The notes under the pieces: model-generated
Told to the model about the DNA's origin: nothing
Databases searched by the model: none
Seen by the model: only the letters and a program-made list of their open reading frames with translations
NCBI GenBank assembly: GCA_021772015.1
Contig: JAETNS010000012.1
Coordinates: 42,779-106,778, forward strand
Reading direction: 5' to 3'
DNA from: Prevotellaceae bacterium
GTDB taxonomy: Bacteria > Bacteroidota > Bacteroidia > Bacteroidales > Muribaculaceae
DNA: 64,000 nt
Shown here: piece after piece, positions 56,302 to 64,000 of the stretch
Numbering within the stretch: position 1 is the first letter of the stretch
Layout of the letters: each line of letters opens with the position of its first letter
Program-made: the position numbers and the translations under genes

Positions 56302-58029
56302 GTGAACTATCTCTTTAAACTTATCAAACACATAACAACTGCGGTCAGATCATTTTTCGGTGATACAAGATGTCTTGCCATATGGGTACCGTTGGCATTG
56401 ATTGTGCCCAATATCATATTGAGCATAACAGAGCCTGTGTCAGCAATAAGTTCCGTGGTAAACATCTTGTTTCCTCTGGGAATATACTTTTTGCTTATTT
56501 CTGCATGGAAACGGACCGGCAGCATGACTCTGCTTATGCTGCCTTTCATGATATTTGCCGGCTTCCAGATCGTGCTGTTATATCTCTACGGGGGATCTGT
56601 CATAGCCGTGGACATGTTTCTTAATGTCGTGACCACCAATGTGTCGGAAGCTTCGGAGTTGCTGGCCAATCTGTTGGCAGCAATGACGGCAGTTGTCATC
56701 CTTTATGTGCCGCCTATAATCTGGAGCATTTGCGCCATTATTAAAGGGAAGACAGTCAATACTGTTTTCAGGAAGAAAACAGCCATAGCCGGAAGCGTGA
56801 TGTCGATTGCCGGAGCGATCCTTGCGGTAACCGCATTGGTGACGGTGCCGAAATACAGTTTCATCCATGAGACATTTCCAATCAATGCGATTTCAAATCT
56901 AATAGAGGCTTGCCGCCGATACGATGAGACAGGAAGACATACTGAACTGTCAGCCGGTTTTACATATCAAACACGATACACGGGAAATCCGAATGCTCGT
57001 GAGGCGTACATATTCGTGATAGGGGAGACGGCCCGGGGTGACAACTGGCAGCTGGGAGGCTATGAGCGACCGACAAATCCATTGCTATCAAAAGAGGAGG
57101 GGGTAGTATTCTTCCCTAAGTCCATATCGGAGTCCAACACCACCCACAAAAGTGTGCCTATGTTGATCAGTTTCACGAGCGCAGAGAATTTCGACTCCAT
57201 CGCATATTACAAGAGCATGATCACGGCATTCAAGGAGGCAGGCTTCTCAACATCTTTCATCTCAAATCAGCTCCCGAACCGTTCTTTCACCGAACATTTC
57301 GGCAATGAGGCTGACACGACCATATATGTAAGTGGTAATGGAACCACATCCCATCCATATGACGGGGCTGTTTTCCCTTCGGTAGACAAACTACTAAGCG
57401 ATACTCTCCGCAGGAAACAACTTATCGTCATACATTCCTATGGCTCGCATTTCAAATATCTTGACCGTTATCCCGAACATTTCTCTTTTTTTAAACCGGA
57501 TAATGCGATTGACGCGAGCGAATCAAACCGAGATAATCTGCTAAACGCATATGACAACTCGATACGGTATACCGATTTCGTCCTTGACTCACTGATATCC
57601 ATGCTCCGGCGGCATCAAGGCCGTACGGCCCTGATTTACGCGTCTGATCATGGAGAAGACATCTTCGACGACAATCGTGGCAGATTCCTGCACGCATCGC
57701 CGGTTCCGACCTACTGGCAGATACATCAAGCCTCCTTGGTATGGCTGTCTCCGACATTGACCCAAGAGAAGCCAGAGATGGCGACAGCGCTTCAGAATAA
57801 CAGCAGGCGCAGGATCTCCCCGCAAAAATCCCTGTTTCCTACAATAATGGAAATTGCAGGAATTGATTCTCCGTTTGTTATCGACACACTTTCCCTGGTG
57901 TCGCCTAATTACCGTCCGGCTTCTCCGGTCTATCTTAATGACCTGAATCAAGCCATTCCTATCAACACTTGCGGACTGACAGAGACCGACATGGACTTAC
58001 TGCACAAACTTCTTGATTCTCACAAATGA
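56302..58029 (+). CDS. EptA-like phosphoethanolamine transferase
   Basis: The 575-residue protein starts at GTG. Five membrane spans lie in the first 180 residues. A periplasmic sulfatase-fold domain follows with GETARGDNW (Glu242 binds zinc) and NTTHKSVPM, where Thr281 aligns with the phosphate-accepting Thr of EptA and MCR. ASDHGED supplies further metal ligands. The family moves phosphoethanolamine from lipid to lipid A or other glycans, and in many bacteria this lowers polymyxin binding. Its stop overlaps the ATG of the acyltransferase gene. Confidence 0.9.
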   Translation: MNYLFKLIKHITTAVRSFFGDTRCLAIWVPLALIVPNIILSITEPVSAISSVVNILFPLGIYFLLISAWKRTGSMTLLMLPFMIFAGFQIVLLYLYGGSVIAVDMFLNVVTTNVSEASELLANLLAAMTAVVILYVPPIIWSICAIIKGKTVNTVFRKKTAIAGSVMSIAGAILAVTALVTVPKYSFIHETFPINAISNLIEACRRYDETGRHTELSAGFTYQTRYTGNPNAREAYIFVIGETARGDNWQLGGYERPTNPLLSKEEGVVFFPKSISESNTTHKSVPMLISFTSAENFDSIAYYKSMITAFKEAGFSTSFISNQLPNRSFTEHFGNEADTTIYVSGNGTTSHPYDGAVFPSVDKLLSDTLRRKQLIVIHSYGSHFKYLDRYPEHFSFFKPDNAIDASESNRDNLLNAYDNSIRYTDFVLDSLISMLRRHQGRTALIYASDHGEDIFDDNRGRFLHASPVPTYWQIHQASLVWLSPTLTQEKPEMATALQNNSRRRISPQKSLFPTIMEIAGIDSPFVIDTLSLVSPNYRPASPVYLNDLNQAIPINTCGLTETDMDLLHKLLDSHK

Positions 58030-59171
58030 AGATATCCGCCACCATACAAGATGGAGCAAATTCGCTGAGCCGCGATACCCTTATTTCCAAAACCATATCT
58101 GTATTACGGTGGCCTTTGGCTGTATTGGTTGTAATAGACCATTATTTCAGATTGCATCTTGTGGAGGAGGTATGCCTCTCATGCAATACGACACAAGCCA
58201 ACATATTAAGCACGATAGAGGCTGTAATCATAAGCTTTTTCAAGAACTATCCTGTACCGATCTTTTTCTTCATATCAGGATACTTGCTGTATTTGGGAAA
58301 AGGATCATTGAAAGGCCGTTATCTGACCAAACTCCAAAAACTGCCTCGCGAGATTTTATTTCCATACATATTCTGGAGTGTGTATGCTATCGGTATATAC
58401 ATTTTATTTCATTTTCTGTATGAAACAGAACTCCTGAAAATTCCTGACTCGGGGTGTTCTATAATGGGATGGTGCAAATGGTTTGTCCAGATATTCATAG
58501 GTACTCCTTGGCCGGTAAATATACCGCTTTGGTATGTTAGGGATCTTCTGCTACTGATACTATTAAGCCCTTTAATCCATAAAATACTGATAGCAAGTAA
58601 AGGTTGGATCATCTTGTTCTTCGGGCTTTTATATCTGTTCCTGACCAATGACAATAACGCTATCAGATTTCAAACAGGTTTGTTCTTCTTCAGCCTTGGA
58701 TATTGGTTGCGTTATACTTCTGTGGATGTCGTCTCTTTGTCACGCAAGCTATTCTGTCTGTCAGTTCTTATTTATCTGGCAGGTGGAACTTTCTATTTCG
58801 TGAACTATGACATAACAATTGACAACTCTGTCGGGATGCCATTGATAAATTGCATGGCGAAAAATTGCGCCGTGGCTGCCGGATTGATAATCTGCCTACA
58901 TATTGTGTCATATTTGATAGCAATCGGCAGGATCAGAGTTCATTCATTATTGGCTTCAGCATCTTTTTTTATTTATGTAACCCATTATCCCTTGCTTCAT
59001 CCTGTTTTCATTTTCTGGTCAAATGTGTTCGGGGGAAATGAGGCGAATGGAAATTTCTGTCTGGCTATCGTTTTCACATCGTCAGTCATTACTGCTCCGG
59101 TACTCACATTCATTTATTTCATGGTCAAAAAAGCGTTTCCTACATTTGTCAAAGTTATTGACGGGCGTTGA
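58026..59171 (+). CDS. Acyltransferase-3 family membrane protein
   Basis: The 381-residue protein has about ten membrane spans and an N-terminal WPLAVLVVIDHYF segment with the catalytic-type His of acyltransferase-3 proteins. An IFFFISGYLLYLGK segment in span 2 is also typical. The family moves acetyl or other acyl groups onto surface sugars. The ATGA overlap with the phosphoethanolamine transferase gene suggests joint modification of lipid A or a glycan. The exact acceptor cannot be read. Confidence 0.85.
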   Translation: MKISATIQDGANSLSRDTLISKTISVLRWPLAVLVVIDHYFRLHLVEEVCLSCNTTQANILSTIEAVIISFFKNYPVPIFFFISGYLLYLGKGSLKGRYLTKLQKLPREILFPYIFWSVYAIGIYILFHFLYETELLKIPDSGCSIMGWCKWFVQIFIGTPWPVNIPLWYVRDLLLLILLSPLIHKILIASKGWIILFFGLLYLFLTNDNNAIRFQTGLFFFSLGYWLRYTSVDVVSLSRKLFCLSVLIYLAGGTFYFVNYDITIDNSVGMPLINCMAKNCAVAAGLIICLHIVSYLIAIGRIRVHSLLASASFFIYVTHYPLLHPVFIFWSNVFGGNEANGNFCLAIVFTSSVITAPVLTFIYFMVKKAFPTFVKVIDGR

Positions 59172-59187
59172 TTTTATATGATATGAA

Positions 59188-59222
59188 ATCCGCGCTGTCA
59201 CCCTCTCAGTGACAACGCGGAT
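59188..59222. terminator. Bidirectional terminator
   Basis: A 14-base nearly perfect stem (59188-59201 with 59209-59222, one mismatch) lies between the converging acyltransferase and M56 genes. Confidence 0.65.
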
Positions 59223-59282
59223 AATCGCTTAGTGTATGATTTTATTGGAATAGATTCAGAAATCGGCGATAAAACACGATGA

Positions 59283-60980
59283 TTATTTTTTCTTCAAGGT
59301 AATCCTTATCGCCGGGCCGGTCTCCTGTGATTTGTCAACCGTCATCGACTCGATGTCTGACGGGGAAATGCTATTGAGATCTCCTTCCAGACGCTTGCCA
59401 TCAACATATACGGGGATTTTCGAAAAGTCAGTGTCTCCGTCGGATGTCACAAGGACATTATATGAATAGGAAGAATCACCTGTATCCGATCCAACAGTAG
59501 TGAACGTGATCGTGCGAGTGGGAGAATCACCGGACGATGTCGTGACCGTGGAAGATGAAGTTGATATCGAAACCGGCTTTGAAGCAGTCTTATCTTCGGA
59601 ACTTTCAGGGCGCAAATTCACGGGCAACATGTAATGAACGCTGACAGGTTTCCCATCAACTTTACCGGGAGTCCATTTTGGAAACGATTTTACAACTCTG
59701 ACGGCTTCCTCGTCAATACGGGGATCTACGCTTCTTATGACCTTGACATCTCCGATGGAACCATCTTTCTCGACAACGAAATTCACGATCACACGGCCTT
59801 TTACACCCTCGGTTCCTTCGGGATACTTGAAATTCTCAATGACATATTTCATCATTGCTTTTTCTCCACCCGGGAAGTGAGGCATCTCCTCAACGACTTT
59901 CAACGGCTCAGACGTGTCGTCAGTGGCAGGCACCGTCATTGTGGTGCTATTGGATGAGCTTCCCTCATTCTTGGTGATCGACAGGACGCGTACCGAGGAC
60001 TCGGGCACGTCTACTACCGAGACTTGCACGTCAGCGGGATTATCGCTAACTTTGTCTTCGAAACTCGTGTCGCCCATCCCGACGGATGCGACAGATGACA
60101 AAGCGGATGCGACCGCAGGTAGTTGGGAAATCCACAACGCTGCCCCGATTGCGGGCAGAAGCAGCAACGGACGCAATATCCGTCTGCGCGATGACTTTTG
60201 ATTGTACATCATAGTGATACGTTTTTTAAGTTTACTGTGATTGAGGCTGTTGGCAAGTGACGGGAATCTCGCGCCGACAGCCTTTTTTATCAATAACATC
60301 TGGTAATCCTTGATATCAGTACCTGAAGCGATGACATTGGCATCAGCCTGATACTCATGGACAGTCTTAAGTTCTTCCCTCATCAACCATGCGGCAGGAT
60401 TGAACCACTGCAAGACACAAACCACCTGAGCGAAAAGCAGGTCTACCCAATGACGTAATTCAACATGGCTTTTCTCATGAAGCAGGATCATTTTCCCATA
60501 TTGTTGAAAATCCTTATGGGGGATGACAATGGTATTGCCAAAGCTAAAAGGAGCCAATGAGGGATCTTCTGTCAATATTATTTTTCGTGAACCCACCGAT
60601 ATCATATTGCCTTTGCGGATTATGCCGACAAGTCTGAAAAAATTGGTTATAGTCAGCAGGATGACACAGATCAGACCTGCAGCATAGATGCGGACAAGCC
60701 ATTGCAGCCAATCAAAAGAGTTGGCCGGGTCTGCGGCAATGGTTCCGACAACCGTGAGTCCTTCCATATCGATCACAGGCATTGAATGTGATGCCGTCCC
60801 TGACATCCCGGACACGTATTGCCAGAGCGGGATAAAACAGAGCGACACGATATAGATGCTCCAGATGATCAGACGGTTCACACGGTGATAATTTTCGGAG
60901 GAAAGCACCCATTTGTATGTCAAATACAAGAGGCTCAACACCAAGGATGATGTCAGGGCGTAGGCTAATAGATTACCCAT
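59283..60980 (-). CDS. BlaR1-like M56 metallopeptidase with TonB C-terminal domain
   Basis: The 565-residue protein has about four membrane spans. A zinc peptidase site HEKSH lies at residues 168-172, with downstream EYQADA as the third ligand. A periplasmic TonB C-terminal domain follows near 370-460 (GGEKAMMKYVIENFKYPE and WTPGKVDGKPV). The C-terminal 40 residues resemble a TonB-receptor plug-like element. The upstream BlaI gene makes this a BlaR1-BlaI-type pair. There is no penicillin-binding sensor domain, so it probably senses something other than a beta-lactam. Confidence 0.87.
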   Translation of the reverse strand: MGNLLAYALTSSLVLSLLYLTYKWVLSSENYHRVNRLIIWSIYIVSLCFIPLWQYVSGMSGTASHSMPVIDMEGLTVVGTIAADPANSFDWLQWLVRIYAAGLICVILLTITNFFRLVGIIRKGNMISVGSRKIILTEDPSLAPFSFGNTIVIPHKDFQQYGKMILLHEKSHVELRHWVDLLFAQVVCVLQWFNPAAWLMREELKTVHEYQADANVIASGTDIKDYQMLLIKKAVGARFPSLANSLNHSKLKKRITMMYNQKSSRRRILRPLLLLPAIGAALWISQLPAVASALSSVASVGMGDTSFEDKVSDNPADVQVSVVDVPESSVRVLSITKNEGSSSNSTTMTVPATDDTSEPLKVVEEMPHFPGGEKAMMKYVIENFKYPEGTEGVKGRVIVNFVVEKDGSIGDVKVIRSVDPRIDEEAVRVVKSFPKWTPGKVDGKPVSVHYMLPVNLRPESSEDKTASKPVSISTSSSTVTTSSGDSPTRTITFTTVGSDTGDSSYSYNVLVTSDGDTDFSKIPVYVDGKRLEGDLNSISPSDIESMTVDKSQETGPAIRITLKKK

Positions 60981-60988
60981 CGTAATAA

Positions 60989-61414
60989 TTATTGGTCATT
61001 ATCAACTTCAGGCAGACTTTTGACAGATCGGTTTTCAACAATGTCAATGATCTGACGAAGCTCATCGACAGAAATTTTTTCCTCCTCGACAAGCGCGGAT
61101 ACCGCCGATTTATATGAATTGTTGAAAAAGTTGGCGACAAGATCGCGAAGAGACCGATCCCGGAACTGTCGTTGAGGAGCTACCGCATAATAACGATGGG
61201 ATGATCCTATGACCTCATGCGATATATATCCTTTTTCCTCAAGAATCCTTACGGTTGTCGAGATCGTGTTGAAATGGGGCTTAGGTTCGGGATAGAATCC
61301 CAGCATTTCCCTTACAAAAAGCGGGCCGTGGCCCCAGAGCATTTTCATGACTATCATTTCTTTTTCTGTGATAGCCGTCGGTTTGCGCCCCGGTCTGTTT
61401 ATTGACTGTGTCAT
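60989..61414 (-). CDS. BlaI/MecI-family transcriptional repressor
   Basis: The 141-residue protein has a winged helix near residues 15-85 (ITEKEMIVMKMLWGHGP and FNTISTTVRILEEKGYISHE) and a short C-terminal dimer region. It is expected to be cleaved or released after M56 activation, as with BlaI. The gene overlaps no other; the M56 gene follows 8 bases later. A double palindrome operator lies 35-70 bases upstream, overlapping its promoter. Confidence 0.9.
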   Translation of the reverse strand: MTQSINRPGRKPTAITEKEMIVMKMLWGHGPLFVREMLGFYPEPKPHFNTISTTVRILEEKGYISHEVIGSSHRYYAVAPQRQFRDRSLRDLVANFFNNSYKSAVSALVEEEKISVDELRQIIDIVENRSVKSLPEVDNDQ

Positions 61415-61439
61415 ATAGCAGTGTCTGATGTTTACGAGG

Positions 61440-61484
61440 CAAAGATAAAACTAATTTTTTAGTTATGCAACTAAAAAATTAGTT
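61440..61484 (-). promoter_or_regulatory. BlaI-type operator and -7 box
   Basis: The minus strand reads TATCTTTG at 61447-61440, a -7 box. Next to it lie two copies of a 16-base element (61449-61464 and 61469-61484), each the reverse complement of the other with ACTA...TAGT ends, separated by 4 bases. The layout fits self-repression by the adjacent BlaI-like protein. Confidence 0.7.
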
Positions 61485-61598
61485 AAACATCAAAAAAATG
61501 ATTCTGCAATGATCCATCCGCTAGCCGGAACGTGAACTGAAAGGCTCTGCCAACTGTTTTATAAATGATATTGAAAAGAAATAAAAACTAATATAATC

Positions 61599-62165
61599 AT
61601 GGATTCAATCATCAACACCCACATCCCTGAATTCAAGGTACAGGCGTACCATAACGGGGAGTTCAAGACAGTGACAGACAAAGATGTGCTCGGCAAATGG
61701 GCTATCTTCTTTTTCTATCCTGCAGATTTCACATTCGTTTGCCCGACAGAGCTGGAAGACATGGCCGAGAAATATGACCAGTTCAAGAAGCTTGGGGTAG
61801 AGGTCTATTCCGTCAGCACTGACTCTCATTTTGTCCATAAGGCATGGCATGACGCATCTGACAGTATCAAGAAGATACAGTATCCGATGCTGGCTGACCC
61901 GACAGGTCTTCTCAGCCGCGCGTTCGGCGTGATGATCGAAGAGGACGGCATGGCCTACAGGGGCACATTCGTCTGCAATCCCGAAGGTCTTATCAAGCTT
62001 GTCGAGATACAAGACAACAGCATCGGCCGCAATGCAGACGAGCTGCTACGCAAGGTTGAAGCCGCACAGTTTGTGGCCACCCATGACGGAGAGGTCTGCC
62101 CTGCCAAATGGAAACAGGGACAGGCTACTTTAAAGCCCAGCATCGACCTGGTAGGCAAGATCTGA
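61599..62165 (+). CDS. ahpC: Alkyl hydroperoxide reductase C (peroxiredoxin)
   Basis: The 188-residue 2-Cys peroxiredoxin reduces H2O2 and organic peroxides. Peroxidatic Cys48 is in FTFVCPTE and resolving Cys167 in EVCPAKW. The GVMIEEDG and YRGTFV segments are typical of AhpC. Length matches the family. It is followed by ahpF, with a terminator-like hairpin between. Confidence 0.95.
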   Translation: MDSIINTHIPEFKVQAYHNGEFKTVTDKDVLGKWAIFFFYPADFTFVCPTELEDMAEKYDQFKKLGVEVYSVSTDSHFVHKAWHDASDSIKKIQYPMLADPTGLLSRAFGVMIEEDGMAYRGTFVCNPEGLIKLVEIQDNSIGRNADELLRKVEAAQFVATHDGEVCPAKWKQGQATLKPSIDLVGKI

Positions 62166-62202
62166 TCTTTCCGAAAAAGATATAAACTTATTATCATACA
62201 CT

Positions 62203-62251
62203 CAGCCCGGATAAATGGAGTTTTTTTGACCTAATTATCCGGGCTGTTTTT
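62203..62251 (+). terminator. Hairpin between ahpC and ahpF
   Basis: A 12-bp perfect GC-rich stem (62203-62214 with 62235-62246) is followed by T residues. It may end part of the transcripts after ahpC, giving more AhpC than AhpF. Confidence 0.65.
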
Positions 62252-62264
62252 AAAACGAGACGAC

Positions 62265-63821
62265 ATGTTAGACAATGATATATTGGCACAATTGCGAAGC
62301 TTGTTCGCCAATCTTAAATCAGAATTCATACTCAGGCTTTCATGCAAGGAGGACACCCGGGAGGCAGACAATATGAACTCTTTTTTGAAGGAGGTAGCAT
62401 CCACTTCTCAAAAGTTATCTGTCGAGAGAGTGATCGCAAATGTCACAGCTCCGACTTTTGAAATAATCCGTAACGGTACTCCGTCTGGCGTAAGCTTTTG
62501 CGGCATCCCCAACGGACATGAATTCACCACTTTCTTGTTGGCCATATTGAATGCCGACGGACAAGGGAAAAACCTGCCGGATGAAACACTAAGAAGACGT
62601 ATCGAACGCCTGAATGGCCCGATAAGACTACAGACATTTGTGTCGTTGACTTGCACTAACTGCCCGGATGTCGCGCAAGCACTAAATATTATGGCACTGC
62701 TGAACCCTGAAATAACGAATGAGATCATTGACGGGGCAACGGTGCCTGATCTTGTTGAATCACTCAACATACAATCTGTGCCGACTGTATACGCCGATGG
62801 CAAAATATTGAGTGTCGGACGTTCCTCGTTAGGCGATTTGCTCGACAAGCTTGAATCTATATATGGCAGCAAAGATCTCGACAACAAGACTCCAGTCGTC
62901 CGTGAATATGACGTTGTAGTCGTAGGTGGTGGCCCGGCCGGGGCTACTGCCGCGATATATTCAGCGCGGAAAGGTTTCCGCACGGCAGTGGTAGCCAAGG
63001 CAATTGGTGGCCAGGTCAAGGAAACCATGGGAATAGAAAATCTCACGTCTGTGGCAGAGACCACTGGTCCGGAACTTGCGGCGGCCATCCGCGAACATAT
63101 GTCAGCCTATCCAATCGATATTTTTGAGAACCGCACGGTTGATTCCGTCACGTCAGATGAGAATGGCAAGCATGTCGTTTGCGGAGCCGAAATCTTTGTC
63201 GCTCCGGCATTGATTGTGGCAACAGGAGCAGGATGGCGCAAGCTCAACGTTCCCGGCGAGGAAAACCATATCGGAAAAGGAGTCGCATTCTGTACACATT
63301 GCGACGGCCCATTTTACGCGGGAAAGCGTGTGGCTGTTATCGGCGGTGGCAATTCCGGGATAGAGGCGGCGATTGACCTCGCCAATATCTGCCCGCATGT
63401 TGATGTCTTTGAGTTCATGGATTCCTTGAAAGCTGACGGTGTTCTCCAAAATAAGGCGAAAGGCATGAATAACATCTCGATACATCTTTCCTCACAAGTG
63501 ACAGAGGTCATTGGCGACACATCGAAAGTAACGGATATAAAGGTCACGGATAGAACGTCCGGTGAGGAAGTCATATATCCCGTGGAAGGCGTTTTCGTCC
63601 AGATCGGTCTGACTCCCAACAGCACGCCGTTCAAAGGGATCGTCGAGATGACAAAACCAGGAGAGATCCTGGTCGATGAACGTTGTCGTACCTCTGTCAA
63701 AGGTATCTACGCGGCCGGCGACGTAACCACTGTCCCATACAAGCAAATCGTCGTGGCAATGGGGGAGGGGGCGAAAGCTGCCCTGTCTGCTTTCGAAGAC
63801 TCCATGCGAGGCGAACTTTGA
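62265..63821 (+). CDS. ahpF: Alkyl hydroperoxide reductase subunit F
   Basis: The 518-residue flavoprotein passes electrons from NADH to AhpC. The N-terminal tandem thioredoxin-like domain has the active CTNC pair, Cys130 and Cys133. The thioredoxin-reductase-like part has FAD-binding VVVGGGPAGATAAIYSARKG, the redox pair Cys343 and Cys346 in CTHC, and a NAD-binding GGGNSGIEAA segment. Length and layout match AhpF. It ends before a strong terminator. Confidence 0.96.
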   Translation: MLDNDILAQLRSLFANLKSEFILRLSCKEDTREADNMNSFLKEVASTSQKLSVERVIANVTAPTFEIIRNGTPSGVSFCGIPNGHEFTTFLLAILNADGQGKNLPDETLRRRIERLNGPIRLQTFVSLTCTNCPDVAQALNIMALLNPEITNEIIDGATVPDLVESLNIQSVPTVYADGKILSVGRSSLGDLLDKLESIYGSKDLDNKTPVVREYDVVVVGGGPAGATAAIYSARKGFRTAVVAKAIGGQVKETMGIENLTSVAETTGPELAAAIREHMSAYPIDIFENRTVDSVTSDENGKHVVCGAEIFVAPALIVATGAGWRKLNVPGEENHIGKGVAFCTHCDGPFYAGKRVAVIGGGNSGIEAAIDLANICPHVDVFEFMDSLKADGVLQNKAKGMNNISIHLSSQVTEVIGDTSKVTDIKVTDRTSGEEVIYPVEGVFVQIGLTPNSTPFKGIVEMTKPGEILVDERCRTSVKGIYAAGDVTTVPYKQIVVAMGEGAKAALSAFEDSMRGEL

Positions 63822-63845
63822 GAGAATTTCTTATTGCAATAGCAA

Positions 63846-63883
63846 AAAAGAGGTGGTTAACGGGAATGTCAACCACCTCTTTT
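63846..63883 (+). terminator. ahpF terminator
   Basis: A 13-bp perfect stem (63846-63858 with 63871-63883) lies 25 bases after the ahpF stop and ends in a T-rich tract. Confidence 0.75.
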
Positions 63884-64000
63884 CTTATTATATTTGATGT
63901 AGTCTTGGGCTAATATTTTGACTACAAGGTTATTTTTGAGAATTCGCGTGAGGATGGGCAATGGATAAGAAATTGGTAGTGTGTTTGGTTACGCTATATT

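Noticed and set aside
1..64000. CRISPR arrays, tRNA or rRNA genes, transposons
   Set aside because: No regularly spaced direct repeats, cloverleaf-like sequences, rRNA segments or transposase frames were seen by eye.

Overview
The window looks like a chromosomal segment of a gut-type Bacteroidales bacterium, probably Muribaculaceae-like. This rests on several signs: recurrent TAnnTTTG -7 promoter boxes, Bacteroidales housekeeping families (DUF4301, DUF4153, a DUF6108-like protein, a ClpC with a UVR segment, M56-TonB sensor proteins), and the gene neighbourhoods ftsK-lolA-trxB, prfA-pyrF and gyrA-TPR. No rRNA, tRNA, CRISPR array, transposase or integrase was recognised. The species cannot be named from this.

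Positions 1-14943 hold a compact, single-strand accessory island, by eye more AT-rich than the core genes to its right. Its centre is a vWA protein, a PP2C phosphatase and a Ser/Thr-kinase-like protein with a C-terminal zinc ribbon, an arrangement matching the TerY-P triad. Around the triad lie a protein ending in an MITD1-type (MIT_C) domain, two coiled-coil proteins, a NrdG-like radical-SAM activase with no glycyl-radical partner, a 1093-residue tandem CbxX/CfxQ AAA+ protein fused to an intact trypsin-like protease, a zinc-ribbon/coiled-coil/beta protein, a mini zinc-ribbon-SEC-C protein and two zinc-ribbon membrane proteins, one with WG-type repeats. A 519-base gap with several strong RNA-like hairpins separates this operon from a second CbxX-type AAA+ gene. 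The most economical reading is a phosphorylation-controlled AAA+/protease machine, possibly for stress response or biological conflict. This is the best candidate for an undescribed system.

Positions 15111-31721 are mostly minus-strand core genes: DUF4301, YqgE/AlgH, TrxB, a LolA-like protein, FtsK, then plus-strand Fur and PurA, then PurT and a minus-strand operon. That operon encodes a beta-propeller membrane protein, an AmgK-like kinase fused to a RapZ C-terminal domain, a MurU-like nucleotidyltransferase, an SPFH protein and a DUF5131 radical-SAM-like protein. It suggests cell-wall amino-sugar recycling with built-in sensing.

Positions 31880-49804 contain prfA, a DUF4153 membrane protein, pyrF and pgk, then a ROK sugar kinase with an MFS carrier, an ion channel with an unusual filter, an SO_0444-type metal permease carrying an HMA domain, an ECF-sigma operon, an HMA-AraC regulator, a TPR protein and gyrA.

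Positions 50094-63821 contain clpC (with a sigma-54-like promoter upstream), htpG, a surface-antigen-type outer-membrane protein, an EptA-like phosphoethanolamine transferase coupled to an acyltransferase, an M56-TonB/BlaI sensor pair with a clear double-palindrome operator, and ahpC-ahpF.
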